Origin: an uncultured Flavobacteriaceae bacterium | GTDB taxonomy: Bacteria; Bacteroidota; Bacteroidia; Flavobacteriales; Flavobacteriaceae | NCBI GenBank assembly: GCA_938029725.1 | Contig: CALHGE010000009.1 | Location: 62,001 to 126,000, forward strand | DNA length: 64,000 nucleotides | Direction of reading: 5' to 3' | Shown: piece after piece, positions 62,901-64,000 of the stretch | How positions within the stretch are numbered: the stretch's first letter is position 1 | Layout of the letters: the number at the start of each line of letters is the position of its first letter | Notes under the pieces: model-generated | What the model saw: only the letters and a program-made list of their open reading frames with translations | Told to the model about the DNA's origin: nothing | The model's database searches: none | Translations under genes and position numbers: made by a program

Positions 62901-64000
62901 AATTTGGATACCGCAAACAATCCAGAAACGATTACAGGTTTGCCTGGGGGTAATTTCTTTGTGGAAATCACTTCAACAGCAACTCCTTTTTGTGCTGCTG
63001 AAAGTAATATCACTACTATTCGTACACCAAACGGTGCCTTAGCGGTAACGGCGTCGCCACTTGGTAATGTAAGTTGTAATAATAATACCGGAATAATAGA
63101 TGCTGTCGGTGTTGGTGGATGGAATACTTCACCATATGAATATCGTTTGCTACAAAGTGCGGATGGTGTTGCCCCTTACAATGAAATAGTGGCTTTTTCA
63201 AATAATGAACAATTTACAGGTCTTTCCTTCGGGTTTTATCGTGTTGAAATTCGTGATGTAGAACTATGTACAAATACTTTTGATATTGAATTGGAAGAAG
63301 TTCTTCAGATTGATGCAGGTATTCGCGAACCACTTGCTTTACAATGCCCTAATGGCAATAATGCTATACTAGAAGCGTATGACCCAACAACTGGAGATGC
63401 AATAACTGCAACAGCTGGTGCAACTGGTGGTTTTGTAGGAGCAGGCTATACGTATCGTTTACTGTACCTAAATAGTAATGATAATACCGATTATACAACG
63501 ACTAGTGGATTGCAAAATAGCCCAACCTTTATTGGTGCTAGCGGAGGATTCATTAGCGAGGGATGGTATGCTATAGAAGTTACTTCTAGTTTTGATTGTA
63601 ATTTTGTGAGCGTACCCTACTTTGTAGACCCACCACCGGCAATTGAACCACGACTTGCTCAGACACGCGTGCCTGGTTGTGGAGGAAATGGTCAAATTCG
63701 TTTATTTATTGATAATCACGATCCGCTATCAAATTTCGAATACGAATACCGTCAAATACCAACTCCAAACCCCCTTACCGATCCTTGGATTGATATGGGC
63801 CTAGGAGTAATAGAGCTATTCTTTGATGTTCCAGGAAGTCCTGCAGGAATAAGTTATCAATATGAAGTGCGTAAAAAAAATACGGCCAATACCTGTTTGC
63901 CCGTAAATTCGAACGGAATTACTTTAACAGATGCTTCGGGCATTAATTTGACGCCTAATAATATTACGCCTATTTCATGCTCCTCTGAAATTGATGGCCG
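56964..64000 (+). CDS. Giant SprB-repeat surface protein (5' part, runs off the window)
   Basis: The frame is open from ATG 56964 to the window end, about 2345 codons, and is missing from the ORF track because no stop falls inside. A signal peptide (MLPKNSRQILYAVLLIALSVVCTSAVA) and a unique N-terminal region (to about 380) precede many beta modules of about 85-110 residues. Typical module ends are YDFIVTDSNGCTI, YTITITDEDTGCTD, YTLTATDAEGCTD and YSIEVVDANDCN, with paired Cys: the SprB repeat pattern. In F. johnsoniae SprB is a very large mobile adhesin carried by the gliding machinery and exported by the type IX system. The C-terminal sorting domain would lie outside the window. Confidence 0.92.
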   Translation, partial: MLPKNSRQILYAVLLIALSVVCTSAVANTRVFSFIAEVASVIEISGVSSKAKDTTPLASDNSTSKKGNTRSSSTATAMFMTIIQGADEELVCADDGSTVAKFSLCGDSDDRIISLTGAPFGSVQWQQVTSGCTPDMTTSCPSGSCNYSSVGTGQTFTIDASTIPAATGAEFRVRVNGSGPWYYFEVAKSTITQTFVKTDFICGADGRIQITGLSSAYEFSIDNGSGFGPWQGPIFTNLTPGFYNVKARQQGTPGACEYPYPAIEIEQKDIIIAATFVDAQCSGDTGSVSVNVNNTVPGPYKYTLLDASGVPQEFTAFLPADNYTFAAVGFGTYIVQVETQQCTGDPLNGIDPPRQALDTSGNAIVIGNGLVALDASTEVNSSFGCSTITSVDVTLNTTGGSAPYTFTVNGGPVQPSFTGSTTYTVTTAGSYDFIVTDSNGCTIAASSNVEDLAPPSVSASGLDGTCSNGGARINFNVANANGYNLSYRVSIADPWDTNPSISVPATPGGTTYTGVSVRYQQGGFECTLDLPDITVTSVGVIIGSATKISDRTCDGLGGTIGGQIDFGATSGGFGSGYLFSIDGLNFSGTTSFASLVPGSYTPMIEDGGGCRLELTPITILDIDPPTDIDFVPTNSNCTANTVDLQLVPTSNAAIVNYSIISPAPQDNAASDTFISLDASQSYIFQITDANNCTYTEGYSPAITSSIRARVEAGGDTQVCSGASDGSGTFLIDGFANSYQYQINVDPVVTGQTASEVAITGLATGTYTITITDEDTGCTDATNFTVSEPTTPLALTGTVTPMSCNNGNLGRVVANATGGWGNNRYTLVFPGGGTTVGPKSGAIFGSLSVTGTYTLTATDAEGCTDTFTFDLTPIDSPTITLDTVASDFCYIPGTGATMVVNSTAGTAALGTHQYRINGGSLQASATFTNLSPGNYSIEVVDANDCNHSVSVTVRPQLRVNTSIEMAIPCGGANGQLRVQVTGGYLTNSTPKFYEVSSDNGGSFTAPVAFTSNNFLYDTSVDGTYIFRVSDNEGCIAESTPIVLDPAVSLLPAATIVTPASCGATNNGILTIVPNAMNGVPPYEISFEGSAFGTQSTFSNLNAGQTYTYIVRDARACQVVGSELIPLDGTAPPDATVVANLAVCTATVVEGSIDVTGVTGGNADFTYILEDEFGIEITRTGPTAGTTATFGNLEPGIYTVVTIDAFGCRDIDTVTVVQTAVDVVPDPVPFPVCNIAGFSNIVTINGGIGPFLIRLENDPIAPVPPNLTATRHQFDNLQFGVTYTVEVTDTATGCVYLDEIPPVNGPTTLDVTASTTPGYCDANRFGQISYDVIGFAASSDLIIELLNTDTGVTIILESPTNVSPTHSGTHESLPGNYQIIVTDLTDNCTDAAAVTIIQNLPSIDILALTPANCTADGSITVQGNGGGGGPYTFAFIPTTVPQTPVTPGDFSAVTTHFGAAGNYDVYVQDALGCTSFAIAEIIPLDPALPVPTVFVYNQCAVASPTFDIVVSVPSSVNTPRFTLAGDSQFGVLNGGGTAWEYTYTVTTPGNYVVDVIDANGCISQNTAEVFEFLSASGGFSTEPSCNAADGVITILPNGGSNNFDFALTGTNYLGAAVALNLTNITGNGVFTGITPGSYSVVVTDRLVTDGVANCTFLVDNINLDAATPPIILPTIPQNISCNGADDGSIDIVLQAGTDVDSPIDYRLLNFDTRALITNNGSGSFPGLPPGRYEVEVISARNCIDLSGLLEITEPVVYTITAAAADFACEIGANRFSSSILTVTITSPGTAGNYRYSITGFENYQTSPTFEIVDDGSVQNITVYAIDDNGCQATTSVVLNPPMDVVPSIIQIDPLNCSVPERVRIEVIGTTDFTVSTISAIAVAPVTNTAGDNFVDVFLPASGDYLFEVQDNLPFGCAYPMPVHTVIEPIQPTVVIAEAESIGCFGISDGELTIEVTDYTGLYSYNVYSGSDPLKTTVLATGNLDTANNPETITGLPGGNFFVEITSTATPFCAAESNITTIRTPNGALAVTASPLGNVSCNNNTGIIDAVGVGGWNTSPYEYRLLQSADGVAPYNEIVAFSNNEQFTGLSFGFYRVEIRDVELCTNTFDIELEEVLQIDAGIREPLALQCPNGNNAILEAYDPTTGDAITATAGATGGFVGAGYTYRLLYLNSNDNTDYTTTSGLQNSPTFIGASGGFISEGWYAIEVTSSFDCNFVSVPYFVDPPPAIEPRLAQTRVPGCGGNGQIRLFIDNHDPLSNFEYEYRQIPTPNPLTDPWIDMGLGVIELFFDVPGSPAGISYQYEVRKKNTANTCLPVNSNGITLTDASGINLTPNNITPISCSSEIDG

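Noticed and set aside
57408-63695. Minus-strand ORFs of 60-116 codons at 57408, 59258, 59936, 61179, 62193, 63016 and 63468
   Set aside because: They are shadows of the giant SprB-like gene on the plus strand, which is open throughout; their compositions are repetitive and mirror its Thr/Gly-rich codons.
1-64000. CRISPR arrays, prophage, integrases, insertion sequences
   Set aside because: No spaced direct repeat array, transposase, integrase or phage structural gene was seen on either strand.

Overview
This is a contiguous piece of chromosome from a member of the Bacteroidota, almost certainly a gliding marine Flavobacteriaceae. The evidence is a TonB-linked receptor next to a GLPGLI protein, gldI, a giant SprB-like surface protein, a very long signal peptidase I, DUF5683, DUF3810, DUF6122 and DUF4212 genes, low GC, few Shine-Dalgarno sites and TAnnTTTG-type -7 promoter elements. 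A species cannot be named from sequence alone.

Layout. (1) 1-3878: the end of an aerobic CO-dehydrogenase/xanthine-dehydrogenase-type large subunit, followed by a maturation set coxG, coxD, coxE and a CoxF/XdhC-like gene with an added C-terminal YHS domain. (2) 3946-7120: an orphan two-PAS histidine kinase, an unusual tRNA-Cys-like gene, a tiny DUF4177-like gene and a decayed redoxin remnant. (3) 7121-17008: GLPGLI protein and TonB-type outer-membrane protein, a gap with coding debris, two exported amidohydrolases and a membrane DUF3810 metalloprotease-like protein. (4) 17141-24655: pepD, DUF805, a GH5 lipoprotein, an operon of DHH phosphoesterase, gldI and a cyclophilin-FKBP lipoprotein, then a PhoD-like phosphatase and ndk. 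(5) 24956-34634: recF operon; TPR protein and ribH; MalY-type aminotransferase; small membrane protein, mutL, two rhomboids and an EEP-family protein. (6) 34320-41380: the flavobacterial core run parA, parB, DUF5683, dapB, lepB, WbqC and DUF6122, with divIC-like and udk upstream. An 11-copy heptamer repeat lies between dapB and lepB. (7) 41547-45636: acetate module acs, SSS symporter and its DUF4212 partner. (8) 45733-55605: a peptidoglycan-recycling and amino-sugar island with an unknown small protein, anmK, nagZ, ampG-like transporter, GHL10 lipoprotein, nagB-PIG-L fusion, and divergently a DeoR regulator with murQ. (9) 55704-64000: a PQQ-type sugar dehydrogenase, then the first about 2345 codons of an SprB-repeat protein that runs off the window.

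How the genes work together. The clearest integrated system is region 8. AmpG-type uptake, NagZ cleavage, AnmK phosphorylation, MurQ lactate removal and NagB deamination give a nearly complete route from muropeptide sugar to fructose-6-phosphate. The missing step is GlcNAc-6-P deacetylation, and the NagB protein carries a fused PIG-L deacetylase domain with intact metal motifs. A pair of 22-bp-spaced direct repeats lies beside the divergent DeoR gene and looks like its operator. Region 1 is a second coherent system, in which the CoxF-like protein with its Cys-rich YHS tail may handle metal for the Mo/Cu enzyme. No CRISPR array, prophage, integrase or transposase was seen.
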